From the NCBI RefSeq assembly GCF_023109105.1, contig NZ_JALDTZ010000001.1:58446-122445 (forward strand): DNA of 64,000 nt. The letters are read 5' to 3'. Under the pieces are notes generated by a model. The model searched no databases and was not told the DNA's origin. It saw nothing but the letters and a program-made list of their open reading frames with translations. The position numbers and the translations under genes are program-made. Below are positions 18,376 to 28,200 of the stretch, one piece after another (positions within the stretch are counted from its first letter, which is position 1; the number at the start of each line of letters is the position of its first letter). This DNA is from Streptococcus mitis. GTDB taxonomy: Bacteria > Bacillota > Bacilli > Lactobacillales > Streptococcaceae.

Positions 18376-20683
18376 TCAGAAAGAAGTAGTTAAAGGAAAA
18401 AAAGAGGAAGTGTTACCCTCAACGGCTAATACTCTTTCCTATCAAGCCCTGTATCAAAATGGTCTGATGCAGGTAAAAGAAGATTATTTCTCACAAAGCT
18501 ATTTACTTGGTGATGTCAATTACCAGACCGTTGGTTTAGAAGATAAGGGCGCAATCATTGAGAAGTATTCTGATTTGATTAACTCCTTAGATGACCAAAC
18601 CAACTTCCAATTGACCATCTTTAATAAAAGATTGAATTTAGAAAAGTTTAGACAAAGTGTTTTGTATGAGGAAAAAGAAGATGGATATGATACCTACCGT
18701 AAAGAATTGAATCGGATGATGAATCAGAATTTAGACAGTGGGGAAAATAACTTTTCAGCTGTGAAACTGATTAGCTTTGGTAGAAAGGATTCTAATCCCA
18801 AACAAGCTTATCGTTCCTTGTCTCAAATTGGAGAATATTTCAAGAGTGGTTTCTCAGAAATTGATGCTCGCTTTGAATCCTTGGCTGGAGAAAACCGTGT
18901 GAACTTGTTGGCGGATATGCTTAGAGGAGAACATCATCTTCCTTTTTCTTACCGTGATTTAACGAGATCTGGTCAGACAACTCGTCACTTCATAGCCCCT
19001 AATCTCTTGGATTTTAAAAACAAGAATTACCTACAAATCAATGACCGCTTATTACAGATTGTCTATGTGAGAGACTACGGCATGGAATTAGGAGATCAGT
19101 TTATCCGAGACCTCATGCAAGGAGATTTGGAATTGATTGTGAGCCTCCATGCTCAAAGTTCGACCAAGGCGGATGCCATGAAGAAACTACGAACAAAGAA
19201 AACCTTGATGGAATCCCAAAAGATTGGGGAACAACAAAAACTAGCTCGTACAGGTATCTATTTGGAAAAAGTAGGCCATGTATTAGAAAGCAATATCGAT
19301 GAAGCCGAGGAACTCTTAAAAACCATGACCGAGACAGGAGATAAACTATTTCAAACAGTCTTCTTGATTGGGGTCTTTGGTCAGGATGAAGAAGAACTTA
19401 AACAAGCTCTAGACACTATCCAACAAGTGGCCGGCTCAAATGACCTAATGATTGATAAACTTCCATATATGCAAGAAGCAGCCTTTAATAGTTTGCTGCC
19501 ATTTGGTTGTGATTTTTTAGAGGGAGTATCACGGAGTTTATTAACATCTAATGTAGCAGTGAACTCTCCATGGACTTCAGTAGATTTACAAGACCGTAGT
19601 GGGAAATATTACGGTATCAATCAAATATCAAGTAATATTATTACCATTGATCGCAGCCTATTAAATACACCGTCTGGTCTGATTTTAGGAACTTCTGGAG
19701 CTGGGAAAGGGATGGCAACCAAGCATGAAATTATCACGACCAAAATCAAGGAATCTGGTGAAAATACTGAAATTATCATCGTGGATCCAGAAGCAGAGTA
19801 CAGTGTTATTGGACGGGCTTTTGGTGGAGAAATGATTGATATTGCGCCAGATTCCCAAACCTATCTCAATGTCCTTGACTTGTCTGAGGAAAATATGGAT
19901 GAAGATCCTGTAAAGGTTAAATCAGAATTTCTTTTATCCTTTATCGGCAAGTTATTGGATAGGAAAATGGATGGGAGAGAAAAATCGATTATCGACCGAG
20001 TTACCAGACTCACCTATCAGTCATTTAAAGAGCCTTCTTTGGAAGAATGGGTTTTTGTCTTGAGTCAACAGCCAGAAGAAGAAGCGCAGAATTTGGCACT
20101 TGATATGGAACTGTATGTCGAAGGTTCTCTTGATATTTTTTCTCATAAGACCAATATTCAGACCGGATCCAATTTCTTGATTTATAACGTTAAGAAGTTA
20201 GGAGATGAGCTGAAACAAATCGCCCTTATGGTTGTTTTTGATCAGATATGGAATCGTGTCGTTCGGAATCAAAAATTAGGGAAGAAGACCTGGATTTATT
20301 TTGATGAAATGCAGCTTCTCTTATTAGATAAATATGCCAGTGATTTCTTCTTTAAATTGTGGAGTCGTGTTAGAAAATATGGAGCCAGTCCGACTGGAAT
20401 AACCCAAAACGTCGAAACCTTATTGTTAGATCCAAATGGTAGACGGATTATTGCAAATAGTGAATTTATGATTCTTCTCAAGCAAGCAAAAAATGACCGA
20501 GAAGAACTAGTTCAACTCTTAGGATTGTCAAAAGAACTTGAAAAATACCTAGTCAATCCAGAAAAAGGTGCAGGACTGATAAAAGCTGGTTCCGTTGTCG
20601 TTCCCTTCAAAAATAAGATTCCTCAAGGTACTCAATTGTTTGATATCATGAGTACGGATCCTGATAAAATGGCTTCTAATTAA
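18326..20683 (+). CDS. VirB4-type conjugation ATPase
   Basis: 785 residues; energises channel assembly and substrate transfer. Walker A region is LGTSGAGKGMATK, where the usual Ser/Thr after the P-loop Lys is Gly. Walker B is TWIYFDEMQLLL. The ATG at 18326 has gaaagga upstream and lies within the end of prgI; an in-frame ATG at 18368 is an alternative. The gene ends 11 nt before the hydrolase gene. Confidence 0.92.
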   Translation: MKRKSNTLKKQKTSMTNQKEVVKGKKEEVLPSTANTLSYQALYQNGLMQVKEDYFSQSYLLGDVNYQTVGLEDKGAIIEKYSDLINSLDDQTNFQLTIFNKRLNLEKFRQSVLYEEKEDGYDTYRKELNRMMNQNLDSGENNFSAVKLISFGRKDSNPKQAYRSLSQIGEYFKSGFSEIDARFESLAGENRVNLLADMLRGEHHLPFSYRDLTRSGQTTRHFIAPNLLDFKNKNYLQINDRLLQIVYVRDYGMELGDQFIRDLMQGDLELIVSLHAQSSTKADAMKKLRTKKTLMESQKIGEQQKLARTGIYLEKVGHVLESNIDEAEELLKTMTETGDKLFQTVFLIGVFGQDEEELKQALDTIQQVAGSNDLMIDKLPYMQEAAFNSLLPFGCDFLEGVSRSLLTSNVAVNSPWTSVDLQDRSGKYYGINQISSNIITIDRSLLNTPSGLILGTSGAGKGMATKHEIITTKIKESGENTEIIIVDPEAEYSVIGRAFGGEMIDIAPDSQTYLNVLDLSEENMDEDPVKVKSEFLLSFIGKLLDRKMDGREKSIIDRVTRLTYQSFKEPSLEEWVFVLSQQPEEEAQNLALDMELYVEGSLDIFSHKTNIQTGSNFLIYNVKKLGDELKQIALMVVFDQIWNRVVRNQKLGKKTWIYFDEMQLLLLDKYASDFFFKLWSRVRKYGASPTGITQNVETLLLDPNGRRIIANSEFMILLKQAKNDREELVQLLGLSKELEKYLVNPEKGAGLIKAGSVVVPFKNKIPQGTQLFDIMSTDPDKMASN

Positions 20684-20694
20684 GGGGAAGGTAA

Positions 20695-23508
20695 ATGAAG
20701 GATAAAAGAGAAATCATACGTGCCCGAAAGGCATTTAGAAGAAGTCTAAAAGATGAGAAGAAATTCTTGAAAAAAGGAAAGAAGGAGGTGAAGAAACAGA
20801 AAAAAAATTCTGCTGTACTGGATGAAAAAGCATGGAAAAAAGAGATAAAAGAAAAGCTAGAGGAGATGAGAGAAGCTTCAAAGGAGAGAGTAAAACAAGC
20901 AAATGAAGACTACAATCATATTCTTCAAAATAGTCCTCCATCTTTTTTGAATCGTAAAGAATTAAGAGACAGACGATTACCTCATGCTAGGAAACGATTG
21001 AAAATAGCCAAGAAGAAATTTAGAGAAGCAAAGGCACAGTCAAAAGAAGAAAGAAAAGAGAGTCGTAAAGAAAGAAAAACCAATCAAAAATTTCTTTATG
21101 GTCAGGAATCGAAAGCAAAATCTAATTTTTTCTTTCAAGGGAAGAGTTTAGAAGAATTAAAAGCTAAGAAAGAAGTCAAGGCCGCAAAAGAGAATCTAAA
21201 ATCTACTAAACAAGCCTATAAGTCTAAAAAAGTCAGTAGGAAAGCTAAAACTTTTCTTTATGTCCTTGGACGTGAAGGAGGAGAGTTAGCTTCAGAAAAT
21301 GAAGATTTAGAAGGCTATCGCACACTTCAAGAGACCATTAGAAAAGGGAAACGCTACAGTCGGCTTTCTTATAATCTGGGGAAAGCTAGTGTCAAAACAG
21401 GACAAGCAACAGGTCGTTTTACCAAGAAAAGACTGACCAACACAAAAGAGCGATACCATCATTTTAAGGATGGAAAAGGATGGAAACTAGCAAAAGATAA
21501 CCCAAGTTCCTTTAAAAATCGATTTCGAAGATTAAAGAAACAAGGTCTTACAAGTGTCCGAAATATCTATCAAAAACTAAAAGCAGCCTTTTCCTTCTTT
21601 ACATTTGCGGCTGGAAATCCTGCAACATGGATAGTTGGAGGAATAGTCTTTCTTCTTTTACTTATGATGAGCTTCTTTTTAGGATTTTCATCTGCTAGTT
21701 TGATTCAACAAGATGAATTTGAATTAACAAAAGCTTATACCCACCTAACTTGGGAAGACGCAGAACATACTCGTACAAATGACAAAGGAATTACTTATTA
21801 CACAAAAGTTGATGATGTGATGGGCTATATGAACTTTAAATTCCATGACTATGAGTTAAACAAACCAGTTCACTTATTTAGTTCCGAAACTTACAAGGAT
21901 TATCTGTCTACTTTGTGGCATGATTTAAACGATGGGGATGATTTGAAATCCATGCAAGACCTTTATGAAACTCCTAAGTATAAACTATCGAAAGACGATC
22001 AAGAGGAAATGAAGGAACTAAAAGAAGAAGGTGTGTATGCTTCCATGCAGGAATTGGACAATCCATTTGAGGGGAAAAGCAACGAAGATAGTCTAACCAT
22101 GATTTATCGTTATGGATACTATGATTTAGACGGAAAACCTACTCTTCAGGAGTACATTCTACTAGAAGCGAAGGCTCACCAAACGATTGTCGCACCAATG
22201 GATGGGGTCGTATCACTAGATGGTGACAATATAATTCTCACTAACGGAAAAGGAGAGAATGAGAGTCGATTGACCTTGTATTCTATTCATAATGGCCGTG
22301 CGATTGAGGGTACAAGAGTCCTAACGGGTGATATTATTGGTGAAACATCAGACGATACAGGTTTGAAAGTTTCCTATCAAAAGTATAAGAACAAGAAAGA
22401 AAAATTGGTATATGTCAATCCGCAATTTTATTTTCCCAAAGTCATTCAACTTCAGACAACTATCTTACCTGCCATTGGTCAGTTTGGTGGAGATGAGTTT
22501 GAACGAGCAAAACATATTTATGAGTTTTTGAAATCTCAAGGGGCAAGTCCCCAAGCCATTGCGGCTATTTTAGGAAATTGGTCGGTAGAGTCTTCTATCA
22601 ATCCTAAACGAGCTGAAGGGGATTATTTATCTCCTCCAGTTGGCGCTACCGATTCCTCATGGGATGATGAAAGCTGGTTAGAGATAGGAGGGCCAGCCAT
22701 TTATAGTGGTGCTTATCCTAATATCCTTCATAGAGGTTTGGGGTTAGGTCAATGGACGGATACTGCAGATGGTTCAACACGTCATACAGCTTTATTGAAT
22801 TATGCATACGCTAAAAATAAGAAATGGTATGATTTAGACCTACAACTTGACTTTATGCTTCATGGAGATAGTCCTTACTATCAAAGTTGGTTAAAGGATT
22901 TCTTTAAAAATACGGGTAGTGCAGCCAATCTGGCCCAACTCTTCCTTACCTATTGGGAGGGAAATTCTGGTGACAAACTACTGGAAAGACAAACCAGAGC
23001 AACGGAATGGTATTACCAAATTGAAAAAGGCTTTAGCCAAACAAACGGAGGACAGGCAAAAAGTGATCCACAATCCCTTGAAGGGGTTCGTGGGGACTTG
23101 TATGATCATTCTGTTCCTGGTGGTGGAGATGGTATGGCTTATGCCTATGGACAATGTACATGGGGTGTTGCGGCTCGTATGAACCAGTTAGGATTAAAGC
23201 TAAAAGGTAGAAATGGAGAAAAGATTTCAATCATTAATACCATGGGAAATGGTCAGGACTGGGTTGCGACAGCTTCAAGTCTTGGAGGTGAAACAGGTTC
23301 TACACCAAAAGCAGGTGCTATTGTTTCTTTTGTAGGAGGTACACATGGGACACCAGCAGACTATGGTCATGTGGCTTTTGTCGAGAAAGTATATGATGAT
23401 GGTTCTTTCCTTGTGTCTGAGACAAACTATGGGGGTAATCCTAACTATACCTTTAGAAAAATCTCTCAAGCAGATAGTGCCATCAGTTTTGCTTATACGG
23501 TGAAATAA
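20695..23508 (+). CDS. Conjugative cell-wall hydrolase: basic N-terminus, TM, lysozyme-like and CHAP domains
   Basis: 937 residues. The first 300 are extremely Lys/Glu/Arg-rich and probably cytoplasmic. One membrane helix follows at about 310-335. The extracellular part contains a region resembling a degenerate M23 fold (IVAPMDGVVSLDGDN), a phage-tail-lysozyme-type domain (AAILGNWSVESSINP) and a C-terminal CHAP amidase/endopeptidase with Cys821 (YGQCTWG) and His892 (DYGHVAFVE). It is the VirB1/PrgK counterpart that locally opens peptidoglycan for the channel. It is the last gene of this transcription unit and ends at a bidirectional terminator. Confidence 0.9.
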   Translation: MKDKREIIRARKAFRRSLKDEKKFLKKGKKEVKKQKKNSAVLDEKAWKKEIKEKLEEMREASKERVKQANEDYNHILQNSPPSFLNRKELRDRRLPHARKRLKIAKKKFREAKAQSKEERKESRKERKTNQKFLYGQESKAKSNFFFQGKSLEELKAKKEVKAAKENLKSTKQAYKSKKVSRKAKTFLYVLGREGGELASENEDLEGYRTLQETIRKGKRYSRLSYNLGKASVKTGQATGRFTKKRLTNTKERYHHFKDGKGWKLAKDNPSSFKNRFRRLKKQGLTSVRNIYQKLKAAFSFFTFAAGNPATWIVGGIVFLLLLMMSFFLGFSSASLIQQDEFELTKAYTHLTWEDAEHTRTNDKGITYYTKVDDVMGYMNFKFHDYELNKPVHLFSSETYKDYLSTLWHDLNDGDDLKSMQDLYETPKYKLSKDDQEEMKELKEEGVYASMQELDNPFEGKSNEDSLTMIYRYGYYDLDGKPTLQEYILLEAKAHQTIVAPMDGVVSLDGDNIILTNGKGENESRLTLYSIHNGRAIEGTRVLTGDIIGETSDDTGLKVSYQKYKNKKEKLVYVNPQFYFPKVIQLQTTILPAIGQFGGDEFERAKHIYEFLKSQGASPQAIAAILGNWSVESSINPKRAEGDYLSPPVGATDSSWDDESWLEIGGPAIYSGAYPNILHRGLGLGQWTDTADGSTRHTALLNYAYAKNKKWYDLDLQLDFMLHGDSPYYQSWLKDFFKNTGSAANLAQLFLTYWEGNSGDKLLERQTRATEWYYQIEKGFSQTNGGQAKSDPQSLEGVRGDLYDHSVPGGGDGMAYAYGQCTWGVAARMNQLGLKLKGRNGEKISIINTMGNGQDWVATASSLGGETGSTPKAGAIVSFVGGTHGTPADYGHVAFVEKVYDDGSFLVSETNYGGNPNYTFRKISQADSAISFAYTVK

Positions 23509-23550
23509 AAGAATCATGTCATCAGTTTAGGTGACATGATTCTTATTTTT
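23509..23550. terminator. Bidirectional terminator between convergent genes
   Basis: Perfect 13-bp stem aagaatcatgtca (23509-23521) and tgacatgattctt (23532-23544). T-rich on the right for the plus strand (attttt) and on the other side for the minus strand. It serves both the hydrolase gene and the GNAT gene. Confidence 0.9.
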
Positions 23551-24151
23551 TATAGAGTGACATATTTAATGCCATAGGCTGATAACTTACTTGATGATCG
23601 TCTTTAATCAATTGACTGTAAGCAACAAATCCAAACTGTTCATAAAATTGAATGACTTTAGGATGATTGATACTATCTAAAAATACCATCTGAGTTCCTA
23701 CAATTGCTCGAAATTCTTCAATTTTTTGAATTACAATTTCAAATAACTCTTGTCCTGATAGTTTATTTAGCTTTGTGTTTTTGCCGAATTGACCGATAAG
23801 TAACACAGGGAGATAATCAATATTTTTGGGACTTTTCCCTTTTAGGACGAGTTTCTTTTTTAAGGATTTCTCTAAATCAGAAATATCAACAACTTTGAGA
23901 GATAAACTAAAGAATCCTATGATGTTATTTGTTTCAGTTTCTTCAACGATAAAATTACGAGAACGATGTTGTTTTTCAAAATTGGGAGCTTTATCAGATA
24001 GATAAGTCAACATCTCTTCATTACCGTTGAAATTAACATTTTCTAAAATGATAGTTTTAAATAGCTCCTGAACTTGTTTCTCAGTTTTATCAGGAGCCAG
24101 CACTTGAATATTTTCAAGATATTGTTTAAGTGGTGTTACTTGAATTGTCAT
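23543..24151 (-). CDS. GNAT-family acetyltransferase, candidate toxin
   Basis: 202 residues from the ATG at 24151 (reading leftwards). A 20-residue longer frame exists but would overlap the small upstream gene. The C-terminal HPKVIQFYEQFGFV pattern is the typical GNAT end; the middle IIGFFSLSL strand fits the acetyl-CoA fold. The first codon lies 1 nt after the stop of the 54-residue upstream gene, a tight arrangement like type II toxin-antitoxin operons of the GNAT class (TacT, AtaT). Substrate unknown. It is the only strong minus-strand operon in the element. An ordinary acetyltransferase remains possible. Confidence 0.75.
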   Translation of the reverse strand: MTIQVTPLKQYLENIQVLAPDKTEKQVQELFKTIILENVNFNGNEEMLTYLSDKAPNFEKQHRSRNFIVEETETNNIIGFFSLSLKVVDISDLEKSLKKKLVLKGKSPKNIDYLPVLLIGQFGKNTKLNKLSGQELFEIVIQKIEEFRAIVGTQMVFLDSINHPKVIQFYEQFGFVAYSQLIKDDHQVSYQPMALNMSLYKK

Positions 24152-24152
24152 C

Positions 24153-24317
24153 TTACAGATACTTTGAAATGAGTTTATTTTTCGTTGGAGCGGTAGCGTT
24201 TTGTGATTCAATAGATTTCAAGACTGCTTGTAGCTTTTTAGATGGTTTATGATTAAGAATTTTTAGAGCATCTTCGTTTGTTAGTTTTATATCACGTGTT
24301 AAACTGATTGTAGCCAT
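24153..24317 (-). CDS. Small 54-residue protein, candidate antitoxin of the GNAT gene
   Basis: Translated as a 54-residue basic protein beginning MATISLTRDIKLTNEDALKI and ending LISKYL. A strong ribosome-binding site aggaggt lies 7 nt before the ATG. It precedes and nearly touches the GNAT gene. The first strand (ATISLTRDI) could be a ribbon-type DNA-binding strand, but I do not recognise the family. A good promoter with a palindrome over the -35 region lies upstream, which fits autoregulation. Confidence 0.7.
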   Translation of the reverse strand: MATISLTRDIKLTNEDALKILNHKPSKKLQAVLKSIESQNATAPTKNKLISKYL

Positions 24318-24347
24318 TTGTTCTACCTCCTGTTTCTACTTAAATTC

Positions 24348-24376
24348 ATTATAGCTTATTTTGAACAAAAGTTCAA
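24348..24376 (-). promoter_or_regulatory. Promoter with overlapping palindromic operator for the GNAT pair
   Basis: On the minus strand: -35 TTGAAC (24376-24371), 17-nt spacer, -10 TATAAT (24353-24348). The -35 and adjoining spacer form a perfect palindrome TTGAACttttGTTCAA (24361-24376). Binding of a repressor there would block the promoter. Confidence 0.8.
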
Positions 24377-24430
24377 TCTAAAGATAGTGTATGTTTTCTA
24401 TAGTGTATAAATCCAAAATAAGTTTTTCTC

Positions 24431-24459
24431 TTGCATTTGTAGCTCATATTCGTTAGAAT
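24431..24459 (+). promoter_or_regulatory. Promoter of the repeat-containing RNA
   Basis: -35 TTGCAT (24431-24436), 17-nt spacer, -10 TAGAAT (24454-24459), predicted start near 24466. It points into the 54-bp tandem repeats and diverges from the GNAT-pair promoter. Confidence 0.6.
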
Positions 24460-24465
24460 AATGGT

Positions 24466-24643
24466 GTAAATGAGTGGTCGGCTCATGGTCAATCTGATAG
24501 TAATCTTGGACATAAGGGCCAAGCGGTGGCGGACACCAGAACGAAATCCGATAGCAATCTTGGACGTAAGGGCCAAGCGGTGGCAGACACCAGAATAAAC
24601 CGACTGACTAGGTGGCTTACAGGTTCTGTAAGTCATCTTTTTT
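24466..24643 (+). ncRNA. Candidate small RNA with two structured repeats and its own terminator
   Basis: About 175 nt from predicted start to T run. It contains two 54-nt-period repeats, each with potential hairpins (CTTGG...CCAAG and GGTG...CACC). It ends in hairpin TGGCTTACAG (24613-24622) with CTGTAAGTCA (24626-24635) and a run of T. A 42-codon frame from ATG 24470 covers the repeats, but it has no ribosome-binding site, and the three substitutions between the aligned repeat cores all change amino acids, so coding is not favoured. It could also act as an attenuating leader for the genes from 24779. Confidence 0.5.
24496..24603. repeat. Two tandem 54-bp direct repeats
   Basis: Units at 24496-24549 and 24550-24603; the first 46 nt differ at three positions. 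Common core: taagggccaagcggtggc. No third copy and no spacer pattern. Confidence 0.9.
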
Positions 24644-24673
24644 ACTTTGATAATAATGTTTTATCATTTTAAG

Positions 24674-24704
24674 GAGAACGCAGTTTTGGCTCGTTCTCTT
24701 TTTT
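24674..24704 (+). terminator. Second hairpin terminator before the TSP3-like gene
   Basis: gagaacg (24674-24680) pairs with cgttctc (24692-24698), loop of 11 nt, then six T. With the hairpin at 24613-24635 it forms two successive terminators upstream of the next operon. Confidence 0.75.
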
Positions 24705-24778
24705 GTTGTGATATTTCTTTCAAGGAATATTTGGTAGGATTGGAGTGAAAAAAGATTAACTAGGAAAGAAGGAAGTAT

Positions 24779-25189
24779 ATGGAAGCCATTTATCAACGTG
24801 ATTCGGATCAAGATGGACTAACTGATGCTCAAGAATTAGCGCTAGGAACCAATCCTCTTAGCGCAGATTCTGATGGTGATGGTCGTTCAGATTTAGTGGA
24901 AGTAGAAGAAGGAACCAATCCCTTAGAAAAGGATTTACAAGACATAGACCAAACAAGTATAACTGAACCGTCTTCAGTATTTATGGAAATGAAACAAAAG
25001 ATTTCAGATATGATGGAGAGTCACTACAAGGAATTTATACAGGCTCTGATTAGTATTGAAACAGGGATTGAAAACCAACAAGACCTAGAAGACTTATATA
25101 CTTACTACATGAGAACAGATGCCGTTTCTCTTTTGTCTAGTGATTTAGAAACCAGTCCTCAAGAGGTTGAAATGGAGATAGAGTTGTAG
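24779..25189 (+). CDS. Thrombospondin type-3-like acidic repeat protein
   Basis: 136 residues without signal peptide. Residues 8-50 hold two calcium-binding-type repeats, DSDQDGLTDAQELALGTNP and DSDGDGRSDLVEVEEGTNP; the rest is acidic and helical. Ribosome-binding site agaaggaag. Genes like this precede the SNF2 gene in related elements. Function unknown; Ca2+ binding is suggested only by the DxDxDG pattern. Confidence 0.8.
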   Translation: MEAIYQRDSDQDGLTDAQELALGTNPLSADSDGDGRSDLVEVEEGTNPLEKDLQDIDQTSITEPSSVFMEMKQKISDMMESHYKEFIQALISIETGIENQQDLEDLYTYYMRTDAVSLLSSDLETSPQEVEMEIEL

Positions 25190-25221
25190 GGGAATCATGT
25201 GATTCTCCTATTTTCGTATAG

Positions 25222-28200
25222 ATGAAAGGAGCGAGTATGGAAGTAATGCAATTATTGGCTATGTTTCGTGGAACGATTCCAAAAGATAGGGAGAAAATGG
25301 ACCTATTTCTTCGTTATCAAGCGCAACATTTTGATGAGAAATGGCAGGACTTGGTAGAGAGTTTTTTGGCTGAAGAGAGCAAGATAGAAGAGATACCTCA
25401 TGTCTATTCGTTTCATCAAGATATTATTTCTTTCCTAGAGGCCAGTTCTGAAAATAATGACCAAGATTTAGAAAGTTACACAAGAAGTTTTGGACAAGCG
25501 GGTCTAGATAAATTATCTCAATTAAGTAATTTTGAGAAAAACTTGGTGCTAGAAGTCGCAACCTATAACCTTTCCACTCGATTTTACATCCAATCTGAAA
25601 AAGAGAAGTTAGAACCATTAAGTGAGCTTGTATTTCATCAGAATCAGGATGTCAATTTAGTCAATGTCTATCGGGTTGCGAATAATCTATCTGACCGTGT
25701 TAGTAGAGATATAGAGGAATTTCTTCTAATGGTTGACTCAAAAGAGCTTAAAAAAGAAGTTCTTGAGATTCATTTTGAAGAAAAAGAGGGAGATGTTCTA
25801 GCTTATTTGGGTTCTGAATTAGTGGCTACTTTAGATACCGTGACGGATCTTGTCCATCATGAAGAAAACTACCAACAACTCCCACTGACACAAAAGCTGA
25901 AGATTATTACTCATTTTGATGATGTAAAAGCTAGAAGCGAAAAGTCTAATCAAGTAGAGGAAGTTTTATCTCCTTCAAGTGGTATTGAACAGGAAACGGA
26001 AGAAACGAACTCTTTTTCTAATGTCGATAAACTTGTAGAAGAAGCTTTGAAGGAATATCCAATCGGTTCACAAGTAAGTTATAAAGGACAAGTATTTCAG
26101 TTGGTTTCGATTGAAAATGCACAGTTAAATGACTTAGTTCGCCTAGAGTTATTCAATGATTCCAACCAGTTATTTGAAGAGAATCCTATCTTATACTTGA
26201 ACACTTTGGAAGAGATTGAACAAGTATTGTCTCTCGTAGAACTTGAAAAAGAAGATTCAGAGATTGAGATTGATTCATCAAGTAAAAGTCAGGAAATAGA
26301 TTTGTTTTCCTACCTGGAAGAAGAAAATGAAAATGAAAAGGATAAGGACAAGGAAACAAAACCTTTAATTTCGGGTATAAAAGAGACGGATGTCCCTGTT
26401 CAAGATTTTGTTTTTCCAGATGATTTAGAGGACTTTTATCCTAAGACAAATCGAGAAAAGATTGAAACGAATATCGCCGCAATTGAACTTGTTAAAAGAT
26501 TAGAAAAAGAGGGACGACAAGCAAGTCCAGAAGAACAAGAACTACTAGCCAAGTATGTTGGATGGGGTGGTCTTGCCAATGAATTTTTTGATGAACTCAA
26601 TCCAAAGTATGAGGCAGAACGTTTAACTCTTAAGAGCTTAGTAAGTAAATCAGAATACTCTACCATGAAACAAAGTTCTCTCACAGCCTATTATACAGAC
26701 CCGATGATTATTCGCCAGATTTGGCAAAAGTTACTGGATGATGGTTTTGAGGGAGGAAGAATTTTAGATCCTTCTATGGGGACTGGGAACTTCTTTGCGG
26801 CGATGCCTAGAAGTATACGAGAGAAATCAGAACTCTATGGAGTTGAATTAGACAGTGTGACAGGCGCAATCGCAAAACAACTTCATCCCAATACTCATAT
26901 TGAAGTGCGAGGATTTGAAGAAGTTCCCTATCAAAATAATAGTTTTGATTTAGTCTTAACGAATGTACCATTTGGAAATTTTCGCATTGCAGATAAAAAT
27001 TATGATAGACCTTATATGATTCATGACTACTTTGTCAAACACTCACTTGATTTAGTAAGAGACGGAGGACAAGTGTCGATTATCTCATCTATTGGCACAA
27101 TGGATAAGCGGACGGATAATGTCTTACAAGAGATTAAATCGAGCACTCATTTTTTAGGGGGAGTTCGTTTGCCGGATACGGCTTTTAAAAAGATTGCAGG
27201 TACTCGAGTGACCACAGACCTCCTCTTCTTTCAAAAGGATCAAGCAAAGAATCTTCATGAGGAGGAGCTTGTCTTTAGTGGCTCTATTCCCTTTGAGGAG
27301 GATAAGCGTGTCTGGATCAATCCTTATTTTGATGGGAAATACAATACACAAGTTTTGGGTGAATATGAGGTACGCAATTTTAATGGAGGAACTCTCAATG
27401 TTAAGGGGGAATCAGAAACATTCACTACTGACATCATGGAAGCATTAGAGAATGTGGAGGCACCTAAACCAATTGACAATTCTTTGAAAGAACCTGTTTT
27501 TATCCAAGAAAAAGTGGATCATTCTATCCCAAGTCGTATTCGTGAGAACTTAGCGCTCTATTCTTTTGGATATGAGGGAAATCAAATTTATTACCGAGAT
27601 ACACATGGCATTCGGAAAAGTTCAAAAGTAGACGAAATTAGTTATTATGTAGACGAGAAGGGAGAGTTTAAAGCTTGGGACAGTTCTTTGTCTGAACATA
27701 AAATAGACCGATTCGTGCAACTTCATTTGACTGATGAGGAAGCACTAGATGTTTACAAGTCAGAAGAAGCGAGTAAAAGGGGGAAATATAAGGGACTGTT
27801 CAAAAAAACTGTCTTTTATGAAAGTCCCTTATCGGATAAGGATATTAGTCGCATTAAGGGCATGGTTGATTTGAGAGAGACCTATCAATCCTTAATTGAA
27901 ATTCAACGTCATCCAGATTATAGTCGAACAGATTTTCAGGTATTACTTAGTAAACTCAATCGTGACTATGACCGTTTTGTAAGTCAATTTGGATACTTGA
28001 ATGCGTCCGTTAATCGGAACTTATTTGATAGTGACGATAAGTATTCCTTACTAGCTAGTTTAGAAGATGAATACATTGATTCTAAAAGTCAGAAAGTAAA
28101 ATATAAAAAATCTTTAGCTTTTGAGAAAGCATTGGTTAGGCCAGAGAGAGTGATTGCAAGAGTATCAACGGCTTTAGATGCCTTAAACTCTAGTTTATCG

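Noticed and set aside
24470..24598. A 42-codon peptide with 18-residue repeats across the 54-bp repeats
   Set aside because: No ribosome-binding site, ATG only a few nt from the predicted transcription start, and all three differences between the aligned repeat cores are non-synonymous. The long minus-strand frame over the same repeats also lacks start signals.
24496..24603. The two 54-bp repeats as a CRISPR array
   Set aside because: Only two adjacent copies, no spacers and no cas genes.
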